This document shows, piece by piece, positions 11,001-18,280 of a stretch of 64,000 nt of DNA. Source of the stretch: Cohnella sp. OV330 (lineage in GTDB: Bacteria; Bacillota; Bacilli; Paenibacillales; Paenibacillaceae). Within the stretch, counting starts at the first letter, position 1, and each line of letters opens with the position of its first letter. Under the pieces are notes generated by a model. The model was not told the DNA's origin. It was given only the letters and a program-made list of their open reading frames with translations, and did not search any database. The translations under genes were made by a program, and so were the position numbers. The stretch spans positions 111,632 through 175,631 of the forward strand of contig NZ_FOKE01000003.1 of the NCBI RefSeq assembly GCF_900112065.1, given 5' to 3'.

Positions 11001-12772
11001 CGAACCGGACGGTTCAATCCGCCGTCGTAGAGATGCCAGCCAAGGGCGGGCAGCCGCAGGCGGCGATTCTGACGCTCAGCGGACCGATCGCCGAGGCGAA
11101 CGGCGTCGAGGTTCATCTCGCGGCCGGCGCGGCAGCCGATGCGCTCGGCAATCCGAGCGGCGAAGCGACGCTCCGGTTGTCCGGCCCGAATGCCAAGCTG
11201 AGCGGGCTGGAGATCGCGGGCGGCAAGCTGACCGAAGCGTTCTCCCCCGACAAAACCGATTATACGGTTCAGGTCGGCGCGGACGTCGCGAAGATCGAGC
11301 TCAAGGCAACGCTGGCGCAAGCGGGCGGCAAGCTGAGCGTGCGGGACGTTCCGCTCGCGGACGGCGAATTCCGCGCGATCGGCATTCCGAGCGACGGCCT
11401 GATCCCGATCGCGGCCGAGGCCGCGAACTACCCTGACGTTCATCAGGTTTATACGCTGAAGATCGTACGCGTCTCCGAACCGGGACCAGGTCCTGGACCT
11501 GAACCCGGTTCGGGCAGCGGCAACGGCGGGACGAACGGCGGCGATCCTGCCGATATCGGCCGCGATGCCGAGGTGACGGGCAAGGAGACCGGAGGCCGCA
11601 AGCAAGCGGTCGTCTCGCTGAAGGCCGCTACGGTGCTCGCGGCGCTGAAGGCAGGGCAGGACGGATCGGAGCTGTACCTTAAGGCGCCCGCCGGATACGA
11701 CGCCTATGACATCGTCATTCCGGCGGAGGCGTATCGCGCGCTCGCCGGAGCAAAAGCGAAAATGCTGTTCAAATTCGATTCGCTCTCCGTCGCCGTGCGT
11801 ACGGATGGCTGGCAAGCGATGGGCGACAAAACGAAGCTCGTCCATCTGATCGTCGAACGGGCAGCGGAGAATGATGAACGGGCATGGGTGGAACGGCTGC
11901 AAGCGAGCTCGAACGGGATAGACGCGCGGACCGGACTGTATAGGTTCGCTCTGACGGCAGAGTCGGATTCGGCTCCGATCCCGCTGGCTGCCCTGCAGCC
12001 GGATGCGCTCTCCGTTCAATGGGCCGGCGTCGCGAACGACGACACGGCCGGGCTGTACCGCTACGATTCGGCTAACCAAAGCTGGCGCTTCGTCGCCGAA
12101 GCGCAGGGAGCCGCGGCGCTTGCCCATGGCGGCGAAACGGACGTCTCGGCATATTACGGCGTTGCGGTATACGCGAGTCCGTTTACGGATATCGGCAAGC
12201 ATTGGGCGAAGGCAGACATCGACTGGCTTGCGACTCGCCTATACGTAAAGGGCGTGTCCGCCGATGCCTATCAGCCGAATCGCAGCGTGACCCGCGCCGA
12301 ATTCGCGGCGCTGCTCGTGCGCATCGCCGGCGACGGGGCATCGGATACAGAAAGCCTATCGTTTAACGACGTGAAGCCGAGCGACTGGTACAACGATCCG
12401 GTGCGGCAAGCAGCCGCTCTGGGGTTGATTAACGGCGACGGCTCGGGCAAGTTCCGGCCGAACGAACGGATTACCCGCGAGCAAATGGCCTCGATGGCTT
12501 GGAGAGCCTACGCCAAGCTCGTGCCCGAAGCAACGACGGCGAAGGGTGCGGAGATTGAAGCGCTATTGCAGCCGTTTGGGGACCAAGACAAGATCAGCCC
12601 GTGGGCAAGAGCCGAGGTTGCTTCCGCGGTCCGTTCCGGCCTTATGCAAGGCGCGAGCGCTAATCGGTTCGACTCGTCCGGCATCGCTACGCGCGCGCAA
12701 GCAGCGACGCTGGTTAAGCGCCTCGCAGAGCGGCTGGGCGACCGACTCTCGAACGACGTTAAGGGAGGATGA
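5018..12772 (+). CDS. Giant SLH-anchored surface protein with N-terminal beta-propeller
   Basis: About 2584 residues. The GTG at 5018 with AGGGGAG upstream is preferred to an ATG at 4943 that lies next to the previous terminator and lacks a ribosome binding site. The signal peptide ends near ARAQA. Residues ~75-430 are TolB/PD40-type propeller blades with repeated (I/V)(S/T)(A/P)DG(R/Q)YVA(Y/F) strands. A fibronectin III domain lies around 457-541 and carboxypeptidase-regulatory-like beta-sandwiches around 747-895. A Cys-containing acidic/basic linker (SCRDDDEDLEDLEEEN, then KKKLKKKAR) sits near 1705-1740. A cadherin-like sandwich is near 2060-2150, followed by a Gly/Pro linker. Three SLH domains end the protein (FTDIGKHWA, FNDVKPSDWY, FGDQDKISPWA), which bind pyruvylated secondary wall polymer. 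The role is probably structural or adhesive, or polymer binding; no catalytic motif was seen. Confidence 0.85.
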   Translation: MSSLKAKRYGKRWIAYLMIVSLLSGSLFSGWARAQAQEEEGVTDVLSDVLKSEWQAATATAEPAWNQLAKIFEYSDFEGLENVRVTPDGQYVAYLQNKLEGAEFHSRLQLFDRKTGTQESVLQDVSGFEAVQFEMTPDARWFALIGKESIFSQENAQVYLFDRTTKEAALITKQAGGTAPANGMSGNPAISADGRYVAYDSSAADLVPGDTDNRDVFVYDRDSGMNAIISAAADLDGDYSERPSISADGRYVAFESDSQSLAEGDDDSNKDVFIHDRTTGTNRLISGGAAASGEPNGEESGNPKISADGSIVAFESESALTPDDGNELKDIYVYRASSNAVERVSVAPNGSELEYDSADPWITADGQYVTFDTTTDSSDMSQPLIAMLDLGVTKEVAVDVAEPKLMLPVTDLAIGDGAEVAVFSAGYGDAGADPDEPTKVALFVASKAKPDDGAPKWPQGSKLEASDVRSDRATLSWTPATAAGGVKSYRVFANDEKVADVDGALLTYTAEGLKPATVYIFRVEAVSADNVATTDGPVVRVDTPADDRTLELSLSFDKLTPDRLPKLGSTMKIKAKAMAGRAISAEIAYETWLDESDARLPAPRATSSSIELAETQAGSGEYAATFPVKEGISRMLSVTAVMQGAAGGPVEKAAAGLPLVVPGNLQIAFDNPGQVELDGAYLTASNPNGNGASIRLGGAEPVKLEGLAASSDYTVSLMSEDGKSLGQQADVEVSAGWTSAMTFAVKQPVRLTFEVRDQDGNPVPGVYAELWDEAQENYLTSAVTDEDGRTDLIELEDAAPKYTVKANLTDPAYDELAPLTFPVAGGDQTVKLAVKRTPEGKLKGRVLDPKGQPIANAQVSATQMHKGKPVVRNAYTGPSGTYELTLYAGEAAIQAGKSSFNYFSEEGLKADIVKGETKSFDISLTTFATGQVTLKVHLKPIGGDWQGPIDMEALRFSATLMGRTSKRVSFFHNIVMLQGLPGDNVEVCVNGAMTRSFTECTHVVLDADANATAELWVEEKGGFVSGSFDANVDVWTNVALYDVSGGSQSYVDSQSYRGGSFLVHAPTPGTYKLEVTRRDPDTNALSSATAQVTVRERETVNVGKLTLVPASYFTSSRYNGFMAEPSEVSPGAVANLRAYYQNGAKTAIGGAVLRVELPSGVTPVSEGGSVFVRVNGETEKASVKTGALEVQLGDIAPYAKGTVLFQAKLASDYSQGRAKLTARIAGASEGKALDEALGTAVLEVPSVTIEAPETVSSANVKVGGLAPASSRVNIYDEQMLLASVNATSAGTWQSEVQLSPSGSSDMHLLWAEAVTGDRTLRTKQTLVSYDEAEPTLQTIDMVQYPDGKWVRLEVAKGMVQLPYTVVPGNPFAFVLKFDKPDRVKNVKVYLAGQIGRPVTAEKHADGEFWATVPSTPNSLGGLYVSYDTVKPKAVITRDIPTEAETNALLPPAFRNFKIVEKTPFTLKDDVYAGKAVFEFPGAADIRLEASERIDLTPTSYFPTVEEIVQAEEEGIPMYNVTFETKETENGIEVKMKGYMPKGYLFPEDNARSGLRAMAAFDGDLDPLEMLDEMGIDATPYQKGMIEVSSDYKMISTEASDPLFSVKDQYEGYKGYAGKVMKIMENIESSTVCPENMEATGEQAGKALLATVGGEIAKTALGAWTGAMMLEGPVGFLGGYASKYVTNKIDSYVDEQIGLVGSAGPTDPSSCRDDDEDLEDLEEENIYKKKLKKKARIKWIYDPSGYVYEAVPANRLEQVKATVLFKESGSGMWKVWNEAPEYGQINPQYTDAQGRYGWDVPEGVWKVAWEKPGYETTYSEELKVPPPHFDVNAGLVSKAPPTVVAIEAIAGSGEAKGYIDVTFGKYLKADAAIADGTVVVTGPEGAVAGTVAFAETQEAGGAKLARKIRFTPTEGALAEGAEYGVDIQPAPFVSYADAKMPVGASQTVKAVLRDAKGPVPTSAKAAGGNAAIRIQFDEGLSQGAVLAPEAFTLSGTNRTVQSAVVEMPAKGGQPQAAILTLSGPIAEANGVEVHLAAGAAADALGNPSGEATLRLSGPNAKLSGLEIAGGKLTEAFSPDKTDYTVQVGADVAKIELKATLAQAGGKLSVRDVPLADGEFRAIGIPSDGLIPIAAEAANYPDVHQVYTLKIVRVSEPGPGPGPEPGSGSGNGGTNGGDPADIGRDAEVTGKETGGRKQAVVSLKAATVLAALKAGQDGSELYLKAPAGYDAYDIVIPAEAYRALAGAKAKMLFKFDSLSVAVRTDGWQAMGDKTKLVHLIVERAAENDERAWVERLQASSNGIDARTGLYRFALTAESDSAPIPLAALQPDALSVQWAGVANDDTAGLYRYDSANQSWRFVAEAQGAAALAHGGETDVSAYYGVAVYASPFTDIGKHWAKADIDWLATRLYVKGVSADAYQPNRSVTRAEFAALLVRIAGDGASDTESLSFNDVKPSDWYNDPVRQAAALGLINGDGSGKFRPNERITREQMASMAWRAYAKLVPEATTAKGAEIEALLQPFGDQDKISPWARAEVASAVRSGLMQGASANRFDSSGIATRAQAATLVKRLAERLGDRLSNDVKGG

Positions 12773-12818
12773 ATCGAAAAAGGCTCCTACTTTGACCGAA
12801 TTGGATCGAACCGGTCGA

Positions 12819-12848
12819 GGCGCAGGGAATTTTCCCTGCGTCTTTCTT
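12819..12848 (+). terminator. Rho-independent terminator after giant SLH gene
   Basis: CGCAGGGAA (12821-12829) pairs with TTCCCTGCG (12832-12840), followed by TCTTTCTT. Confidence 0.85.
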
Positions 12849-12885
12849 ATTGGCTGAACGAGGCGAATGGCAATTTATATTTGAA

Positions 12886-12897
12886 ACTTATATAAGT
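12886..12897. promoter_or_regulatory. Perfect palindrome, candidate MarR operator
   Basis: ACTTATATAAGT is a perfect 12-bp palindrome 19 bp before the marR-type ATG, in an AT-rich promoter region. Autoregulation by the MarR protein encoded just downstream is the simplest reading; inference only. Confidence 0.45.
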
Positions 12898-12915
12898 AAT
12901 TGATATATTTTGATT

Positions 12916-13362
12916 ATGAAACCCATACAACCCCCATCGGAGCTGAATGTCAACGACTTCACTCTCGTATTTGAAGACCTGACCCGGATCATCATCCGGC
13001 TGCCGTCCACGCAAAAGCTGAGCTTTACGACGCTGTCCGTCTTGCACACATTGTCTCGTAAGAGCCCTATGCGCCTTACCGAATTAACGGCCCACGAGCA
13101 GGTCACCCAGTCGGGAATGACGCAGCTGGTGACCCGGCTTGAGCGGGACGGACTGGTCGAGCGTCGGCCGGACCCCAAGGATGGGCGTGTCGTGCAAGTC
13201 CATCTCACTGAGCAGGGGGCAGCTGTCATCCATTCCCGGCGTAAGGAACGTATCGCGCGGATGATGAAGTTTGCGGAAGGACTCGCGCCTGAAGAAATGC
13301 AGGCGATCGCATCGGCGATCCCGGCCCTGCGTCGTCTCGTCGAATTGGGAGATCAAGTTTAG
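12916..13362 (+). CDS. MarR-family transcriptional regulator
   Basis: 148 residues from the ATG at 12916 (a TTG two codons upstream is also possible; no clear Shine-Dalgarno is visible). It has the winged helix-turn-helix: MRLTELTAHEQVTQSGMTQLVTRLERDGLVERRPDPKDGRVVQVHLTEQG, including the conserved wing DxRxxxxxLT. Flanking helices form the dimer interface. MarR proteins repress nearby genes and release DNA when bound by a small, often phenolic or otherwise toxic, compound. The stop overlaps the ribosome binding site of an epoxide hydrolase gene, so the pair is co-translated and the hydrolase is the likely target. Confidence 0.85.
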   Translation: MKPIQPPSELNVNDFTLVFEDLTRIIIRLPSTQKLSFTTLSVLHTLSRKSPMRLTELTAHEQVTQSGMTQLVTRLERDGLVERRPDPKDGRVVQVHLTEQGAAVIHSRRKERIARMMKFAEGLAPEEMQAIASAIPALRRLVELGDQV

Positions 13363-13376
13363 AGGGAGGCGTGCTT

Positions 13377-14603
13377 GTGGAAAACGTTTCGACTACGCTT
13401 CAACCGTTTCCTATTTTCGTATCGGATGAGATACTCGCCGATCTTGAGCGTCGCTTGCGATCCACGCGGTGGCCGCTCGACATCGGAAATGAGGACGGGT
13501 ATTACGGCGTAAATAAGGGAGAGCTGCGCGAGCTCGTCGATTATTGGATCAACGCGTTCGATTGGCGCAAATCGGAGAAAGCCATCAACGCTTACGAGCA
13601 CTATCGCGTAACGATCGACGGGATTCCCGTGCACTTTATGCGCAAACCGGGCGTCGGTCCAAATCCGGTCCCTTTGATCCTTTCCCACGGATGGCCTTGG
13701 ACGTTCTGGCATTGGAAAAAAGTCATCGATCCGTTGGCAGACCCAGGGGCGTACGGTGGCGACCCGGCCGAAGCATTCGATGTTATCGTGCCCTCCCTTC
13801 CCGGCTTTGGATTCTCGACGCCGCTGCCGAACAACCCGGACATCAACTATTGGAAGATCTCCGATCTCTGGCACAAGCTCATGACCGACGTTCTCGGTCA
13901 TGCCAAATACGGAGCCGCGGGATGCGACGTCGGCGCGCTCGTGACGGGCCAGCTCGGACACAAGTATAGCGAGGCGCTCTACGCGATCCATATCGGGTCC
14001 GCGCAGAAGCTCGACCTGTTCTCCGGGGATCGCGCTTGGGATCTCTCCGGCGGCCGCCCCCTTCCGGACAACCTCCCGGAATCGGTCCGACACCGCATCC
14101 TGGAGATGGACAGACGCTTTGCCTCCCATCTCGCGGTTCATGTGCTGGATCCCGGCACGCTGTCGTACGGGTTAAGCGATTCGCCGGTCGGCATGCTCGC
14201 TTGGATCTATGAGCGATGGGCGAGATGGAGCGACAACAAGGGCAGCATTGAAAATGTCTTTTCAAAAGACGATCTTCTGACGCACGCCACTATATTTTGG
14301 GTCAACAATGCCATCGAAACGTCCATGCGAATCTATGCGAACAATAACCGGTATCCCTGGTCGCCCGCGCATGATCGTTGGCCTGTCGTCGAGGCTCCTA
14401 CGGGCATCACCTTCGTTGGTTATGAAAACCCGCCAGGCGTTACGACGGAAAGCCGCGTACCAAGCTTCCTCGAGAGCGATCGGGCTTCCTGGTATAATCA
14501 CGTAAATATTACTGCCCATGAACAAGGCGGACATTTCATACCGTGGGAAATTCCGGATCAATGGGTCGACGACTTGCGCCGTACCTTTCGGGGGCGGCGG
14601 TAA
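13377..14603 (+). CDS. Epoxide hydrolase (alpha/beta-hydrolase with EHN domain)
   Basis: 408 residues from the GTG at 13377 (GAGGGAGG 7 nt upstream; the GTG at 13371 is too close to it). An N-terminal EHN segment (residues ~10-110) precedes an alpha/beta-hydrolase core with the HGWP oxyanion-hole motif. The nucleophile is Asp at about residue 184 in GCDVGA, and the catalytic His is at about 386 in EQGGHF. These are the features of microsomal-type epoxide hydrolases, which hydrolyse epoxides to trans-diols via a covalent ester. At 408 residues the length is normal. It follows marR with only 14 bp between them and precedes an MBL-fold gene, suggesting an inducible detoxification unit. Confidence 0.9.
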   Translation: MENVSTTLQPFPIFVSDEILADLERRLRSTRWPLDIGNEDGYYGVNKGELRELVDYWINAFDWRKSEKAINAYEHYRVTIDGIPVHFMRKPGVGPNPVPLILSHGWPWTFWHWKKVIDPLADPGAYGGDPAEAFDVIVPSLPGFGFSTPLPNNPDINYWKISDLWHKLMTDVLGHAKYGAAGCDVGALVTGQLGHKYSEALYAIHIGSAQKLDLFSGDRAWDLSGGRPLPDNLPESVRHRILEMDRRFASHLAVHVLDPGTLSYGLSDSPVGMLAWIYERWARWSDNKGSIENVFSKDDLLTHATIFWVNNAIETSMRIYANNNRYPWSPAHDRWPVVEAPTGITFVGYENPPGVTTESRVPSFLESDRASWYNHVNITAHEQGGHFIPWEIPDQWVDDLRRTFRGRR

Positions 14604-14627
14604 GGGGTACGAAAGGACAGAGCCTTC

Positions 14628-15411
14628 ATGCATACGATCGAGCGAATCGGCAAGCGTTTTTGGTATATGACGCCCGAAGCCGAGACCGACCGTCCCGTAT
14701 TGGGGATGGTGGTGGGCCGGGATAAGACTTTAATGATCGATGCGGGCAACTCGGAAAATCATGCCCGATACTTCTTGAGCGAACTACGCAAAAGAGAGAT
14801 CTCCGGTCCCGATCTTGTGGTTCTTACGCATTGGCATTGGGATCATGTTTTCGGTCTGTCTGCTTTGACGGATGCCGTGTCTATCGCTTCCCAAGCCACG
14901 AAAGAGGGAATGGAAAAGCTGCTGCCTCTCTCTTGGCGAATTCGCAAGCCAAAGAGAGATCAAGATCGTATTGCCGAATATGGGATTTGAAAATCGATTG
15001 GAAATCGACCTGGGCGGCATCGCTTGCACACTGGAGCGGGTTGGGGGCAGTCATGCTTCGGACGCTGTCGTCGTGTACGTGAAGGAAGAGAAGATTCTGT
15101 TTTTGGGAGACTGTATTTATGCGGATATTTACGCGAAAAACAGAAACTATAAAATCGATGAAACCATTCGGTTGCTCGACCGGCTAGCGGTCTTTGACGC
15201 AGAAACGTACATACTTTCCCATGGACAGCCGATTTCGAAGCAAGAATTTATTCAGGAAGCGACCATGCTTAGAGCCATCGCGGCCTTGACGGACCGGTTA
15301 AAAGGAAACATACCTAATGTGACGGAGGCCTATAAACAATCGGTAGAGCGGGATCTGACGGAAGACGAGCTGCAGGTCATCGACGAGTTCGCGATGGGCT
15401 GTTTTTTCTAA
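14628..15411 (+). pseudogene. Metallo-beta-lactamase-fold hydrolase, disrupted by frameshift and small deletion
   Basis: The first part (ATG 14628, AAAGGACAG upstream) carries the MBL metal-binding motif THWHWDH and reads to about LLPLSW. A different frame then resumes at about REIKIVLPN and carries on with the GGSHASDAVVVY and FLGDCIYADIY metal-ligand segments, ending in a C-terminal helical part that stops at 15411. In related MBL proteins some 30 residues separate these two points; here only about ten codons remain, so a short deletion with a frame change near 14925-14955 is the best reading. As written, no intact enzyme can be made. It is probably the third gene of the marR operon. An assembly error cannot be excluded. 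Confidence 0.75.
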
Positions 15412-15421
15412 ACGATGAAGT

Positions 15422-15454
15422 GAGTGATCTCCTTAAAGGGATCGCTCTTTTTTA
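15422..15454 (+). terminator. Rho-independent terminator
   Basis: GAGTGATCTCC pairs with GGGATCGCTC (two G.U pairs) around a 5-nt loop and is followed by TTTTTTATT. Confidence 0.85.
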
Positions 15455-15487
15455 TTGTGCTAAACGTTCCGGAATCGATGGGTTGAT

Positions 15488-15528
15488 ACTTATAGTCCGT
15501 CGACTCCAACGCGCCTTTTCCCTATCAT
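15488..15528 (+). promoter_or_regulatory. Conserved promoter element, copy 3 (upstream of sensor/MCP pair)
   Basis: ACTTATAGTCCGTCGACTCC at 15488-15507 is identical to copy 1. TATCAT at 15523-15528 sits exactly where the other two copies have their AT-rich hexamer, with TCGACT (15500-15505) as a possible -35 box 17 bp upstream. Confidence 0.5.
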
Positions 15529-15586
15529 TGAGGTATGACATCATTCGACAAATATTTTGTTTCTCTACATGAAGAGGAGGATCGAC

Positions 15587-16072
15587 ATGTCCGTTGAAGT
15601 GCATGGATCGGCCGTCAAAAGCGTCATCGAAGGATGCGGCGTCTTTCAGAAAAGAGTAAAAACGCTTCTTGCGGAAAAAGGGATCGAAGAGCTGGACGTG
15701 AACGCCTGGTACTCGCTGGACGATGTCATCGCGGTCATTACGAAGCTTGCCGCTTCCGTCGGCAACAACCTGCTGCTTGAGATCGGGAAGTACATTCCGA
15801 AGAATTCGGTTTTTCCTCCAGAAGTGGATAGCTTTGAGAAAGCCGTCGTACTGCTGGACGTTGCCTACAAAATGAATCATCGCAACGGAAACTACGGCGA
15901 ATATAAATGCATTCAAGAGGATTCTAAAACGATACGCGTGATTTGCAACGTTCCTTATCCGGCCATGGTGAACCTGGGCATCCTTCGCGGGTTTGCGCGC
16001 AGATTCCGATCCTTGGTCACCATCACGGAAGTCAGCATGAACGGTGGCGGCGAGTTTGTCGTGAAGCTGTAG
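15587..16072 (+). CDS. Small soluble protein of unknown function, probable partner of the downstream methyl-accepting protein
   Basis: 161 residues from the ATG at 15587, which has AGGAGG 8 nt upstream; an in-frame TTG at 15557 lacks one. There is no signal peptide and no membrane segment. The N-terminal ~100 residues look helical, and the C-terminal part has strands around [22 protein letters not shown] and [17 protein letters not shown] GxxxGxxRGFARRF helix lies between them. The layout (helical half, then a small beta half with conserved-looking Cys/Pro/Tyr) resembles stand-alone ligand-sensing modules, but I do not recognise the family. It sits 29 bp before a methyl-accepting protein that has no sensor domain of its own. 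Confidence 0.7.
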   Translation: MSVEVHGSAVKSVIEGCGVFQKRVKTLLAEKGIEELDVNAWYSLDDVIAVITKLAASVGNNLLLEIGKYIPKNSVFPPEVDSFEKAVVLLDVAYKMNHRNGNYGEYKCIQEDSKTIRVICNVPYPAMVNLGILRGFARRFRSLVTITEVSMNGGGEFVVKL

Positions 16073-16101
16073 TCTATCATGAAAACAAGGGACGGATCGC
16101 G

Positions 16102-17130
16102 ATGATCAGAAGAATAAAGGCTATATGGAAGTTAAAAGAGGCGCTTCGTTCCGAACGGCCGGGAGCTGCGGAAGACGCCGAGCATAATCGCGCGCGCAAA
16201 TTAGCGATCCTGGAGCTTCTCGATTCCACCGAACAAATCGCCTCTTATTCCGACGAACTTGCGGCAACGACGTCCGAGAGCACGCGAGGGATGACCGCGA
16301 TCCAACGGAGCACGGAGCAAATCGCGCGAGGGAGCGCGCAAATCGCTGCGTTTAGCGATGAATGCGCCCGCTCGATGGAGGAAATGGCCGAAGGCATCAC
16401 GAGAATCGCCGAAGCGTCCGCCATCGTTCACGAAGCGTCCATCCAATCCGCCGCAGAAGCCGAAGGCGGCAGTCTTTCCTTGGACGGCGTCATGATGCAA
16501 ATGAACGCCATTACCGAATCCATCGACCAATCCGATACGCTTATTCAGTCGCTCGGCGAGAGCTCCGACAGCGTACGCAAAATCATCGGATTCATCTCCG
16601 AAATCGCAGCGCAAACGAACCTCCTCTCTTTGAACGCCGCCATTGAAGCTGCGCGCGCCGGCGAACATGGCCGAGGCTTTGCCGTCGTCGCCGCGGAAGT
16701 CAAGAAGCTTGCCGATCAGTCTTCGCAGGCCGCGATACAAATCACGCAAATCCTGGAAGACATTCGAATCAAAAACGAGCAGTCCATGCAGGCGATGTCG
16801 GCCGTTCGCGTCGAAGTCAGATGGGGCGTGCAGAAGGTCGAGGAGACAAGCGACGTTTTCCATCGCATCGTATCGGGAGCCAGACAAGTCGCCGAGCAAA
16901 TCCACGACGTGTCCGCCGTCGCCGAGCAGCTGTCTGCCAGTTCAGAGGAAATCGCCGCCTCCGTGGCGGAGATGAACCATATTTCGCAAGCTACCGCTTC
17001 TAATGTCGAAGCTGTTCTCAACGCGACGGAGGAGCAGCTGGGTTCGATCGAAGAGATCGCCGCGCTGGGCGAGCAATTGAACCTGTTTAATCAGGACTTG
17101 GGGGATCGGATGTCCAAGGTGTTAGAATAA
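16102..17130 (+). CDS. Cytosolic methyl-accepting chemotaxis-type signalling protein
   Basis: 342 residues from the ATG at 16102 (AAGGGACGG upstream); a longer frame from 15943 overlaps the previous gene and is unlikely. No membrane segment, HAMP or PAS domain is seen. The protein is nearly all coiled coil, with the highly conserved MCP tip at roughly residues 155-200 ([47 protein letters not shown]), which contacts CheA/CheW. Glu/Gln-rich methylation-type heptads flank it ([15 protein letters not shown]). As it lacks an input domain it must receive its signal from a partner, most simply the protein encoded just upstream. No chemotaxis genes are nearby. Confidence 0.85.
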   Translation: MIRRIKAIWKLKEALRSERPGAAEDAEHNRARKLAILELLDSTEQIASYSDELAATTSESTRGMTAIQRSTEQIARGSAQIAAFSDECARSMEEMAEGITRIAEASAIVHEASIQSAAEAEGGSLSLDGVMMQMNAITESIDQSDTLIQSLGESSDSVRKIIGFISEIAAQTNLLSLNAAIEAARAGEHGRGFAVVAAEVKKLADQSSQAAIQITQILEDIRIKNEQSMQAMSAVRVEVRWGVQKVEETSDVFHRIVSGARQVAEQIHDVSAVAEQLSASSEEIAASVAEMNHISQATASNVEAVLNATEEQLGSIEEIAALGEQLNLFNQDLGDRMSKVLE

Positions 17131-17133
17131 AGC

Positions 17134-18069
17134 TTAAGCTTGCTTCAGCATAAACGCTCTTCCATAATCTCCGTGATCATGCAAAATCGGGTGTTCGATC
17201 TGGATCGTTGAATGCTCGATTCCGTATTTATTTTTCAAAAGATGATTGATCGCCAGTATCGCGCAGAAGGGCTCCACCTCTTTCTTGACGAATACGTGCG
17301 CGGTCAGCGAATAATGCTCGGTTGTCACCGCCCACAGATGAAGCTCGTGAACGTCCGCTACGATGTCCAAGCCGTTGATCTCTTCGCGAATGGCATCAAG
17401 ATCGAACTTCTCGGGGACGGTCTCCATCAGTACGAGATAGGATTCGCGGATAATTTTGAACCCTCCCAAGAAAATAATCCCCCCGACGACCATGCTGATC
17501 AGCGGGTCTATCATCAAGAAGCCGGTAAAGTGTATAAGAATAGCGGAAACAATAATGCCAACGGAGCTTAGCAGGTCCCCGACAAAGTGCCAAAGCGCGC
17601 TTTTCACGTTCAGATTTTCTTCTTTTTTCGTGCTGCGACTGAGTACGATCGTAAGAATGACGTTCACGGCCAAGCCGATGGATGCGATCGTTAACATGAT
17701 GGGCATATCGACGGCTTGCGGCTGAATGATGCGTTTGATCCCTTCCGCAAAAATGCCTACGGCAATGACGGCAAGCGCCAGACCGTTAAGAAACGACGCA
17801 ATGATCTCAAAGCGGAGGAAGCCGAACGTGTACTTCCGGTTGGGCTTGCGGGTCGCCATATAAATAGCCGCCATGCTCAAGCCCAAAGCCAGCACGTCGG
17901 AGATCATGTGCGCCGAATCGGAGAGAAGGGCGAGAGAGTTGGATACAAGTCCGCCTACGATTTCTACGATCGTAAAAAACATGGTCAGCAGCAGGGTAAT
18001 CCAAAGCGTCTTTTTGGATGTGTTTTGTTCTTTTACGTGATCAAGGTGATGAAAATCGTAGTTGTTCAT
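17134..18069 (-). CDS. Cation diffusion facilitator (Zn/Co/Cd efflux, CzcD type)
   Basis: 311 residues with six predicted membrane segments and a C-terminal cytosolic domain. The transport-site ligands are visible: H54xxxD58 in TM2 (SDSAHMISD) and HxxxD in TM5 (ALWHFVGD). The C-terminal domain has the EVHELHLW-type strand (VADVHELHLWAVTTEHYSLTAHVFV) that dimerises and binds regulatory metal. It exchanges protons for divalent cations at the membrane. The gene converges on the MCP gene with 3 bp between them and is preceded by a perfect 20-bp palindrome, so it is probably controlled by a dimeric metal sensor encoded elsewhere. Base composition is lower in GC than its neighbours. Confidence 0.92.
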   Translation of the reverse strand: MNNYDFHHLDHVKEQNTSKKTLWITLLLTMFFTIVEIVGGLVSNSLALLSDSAHMISDVLALGLSMAAIYMATRKPNRKYTFGFLRFEIIASFLNGLALAVIAVGIFAEGIKRIIQPQAVDMPIMLTIASIGLAVNVILTIVLSRSTKKEENLNVKSALWHFVGDLLSSVGIIVSAILIHFTGFLMIDPLISMVVGGIIFLGGFKIIRESYLVLMETVPEKFDLDAIREEINGLDIVADVHELHLWAVTTEHYSLTAHVFVKKEVEPFCAILAINHLLKNKYGIEHSTIQIEHPILHDHGDYGRAFMLKQA

Positions 18070-18098
18070 TCCGATCTTCCTTTCGCCTTACATTAGAA

Positions 18099-18118
18099 TA
18101 ATTATTATATAATAATTA
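18099..18118. promoter_or_regulatory. Perfect 20-bp palindrome upstream of the cation efflux gene
   Basis: TAATTATTATATAATAATTA is perfectly self-complementary and lies 29 bp before the start of the CDF gene. Its length and AT-rich symmetry resemble operators of ArsR/SmtB-type metal sensors. No such regulator is in the window. Confidence 0.55.
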
Positions 18119-18280
18119 ATTAAAACTTATCATGATTCGTTCCTGCGCGCAAATGAACATTTAATGGATCCTATTAAAGATATTCATTATCAATGTGAGG
18201 ATTAAAATTCCCCCAACATATCCATAAAAAGGAGTATTATACATTAGGTAAAGGAACAACGCTTGGAGAGGGGAGCACGC

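Noticed and set aside
9677..12202. Long antisense frame (841 codons) opposite the giant SLH gene
   Set aside because: It mirrors a high-GC coding strand, with Arg/Ala/Leu/Val-rich composition and no domain, while the plus strand has clear domains and SLH repeats.
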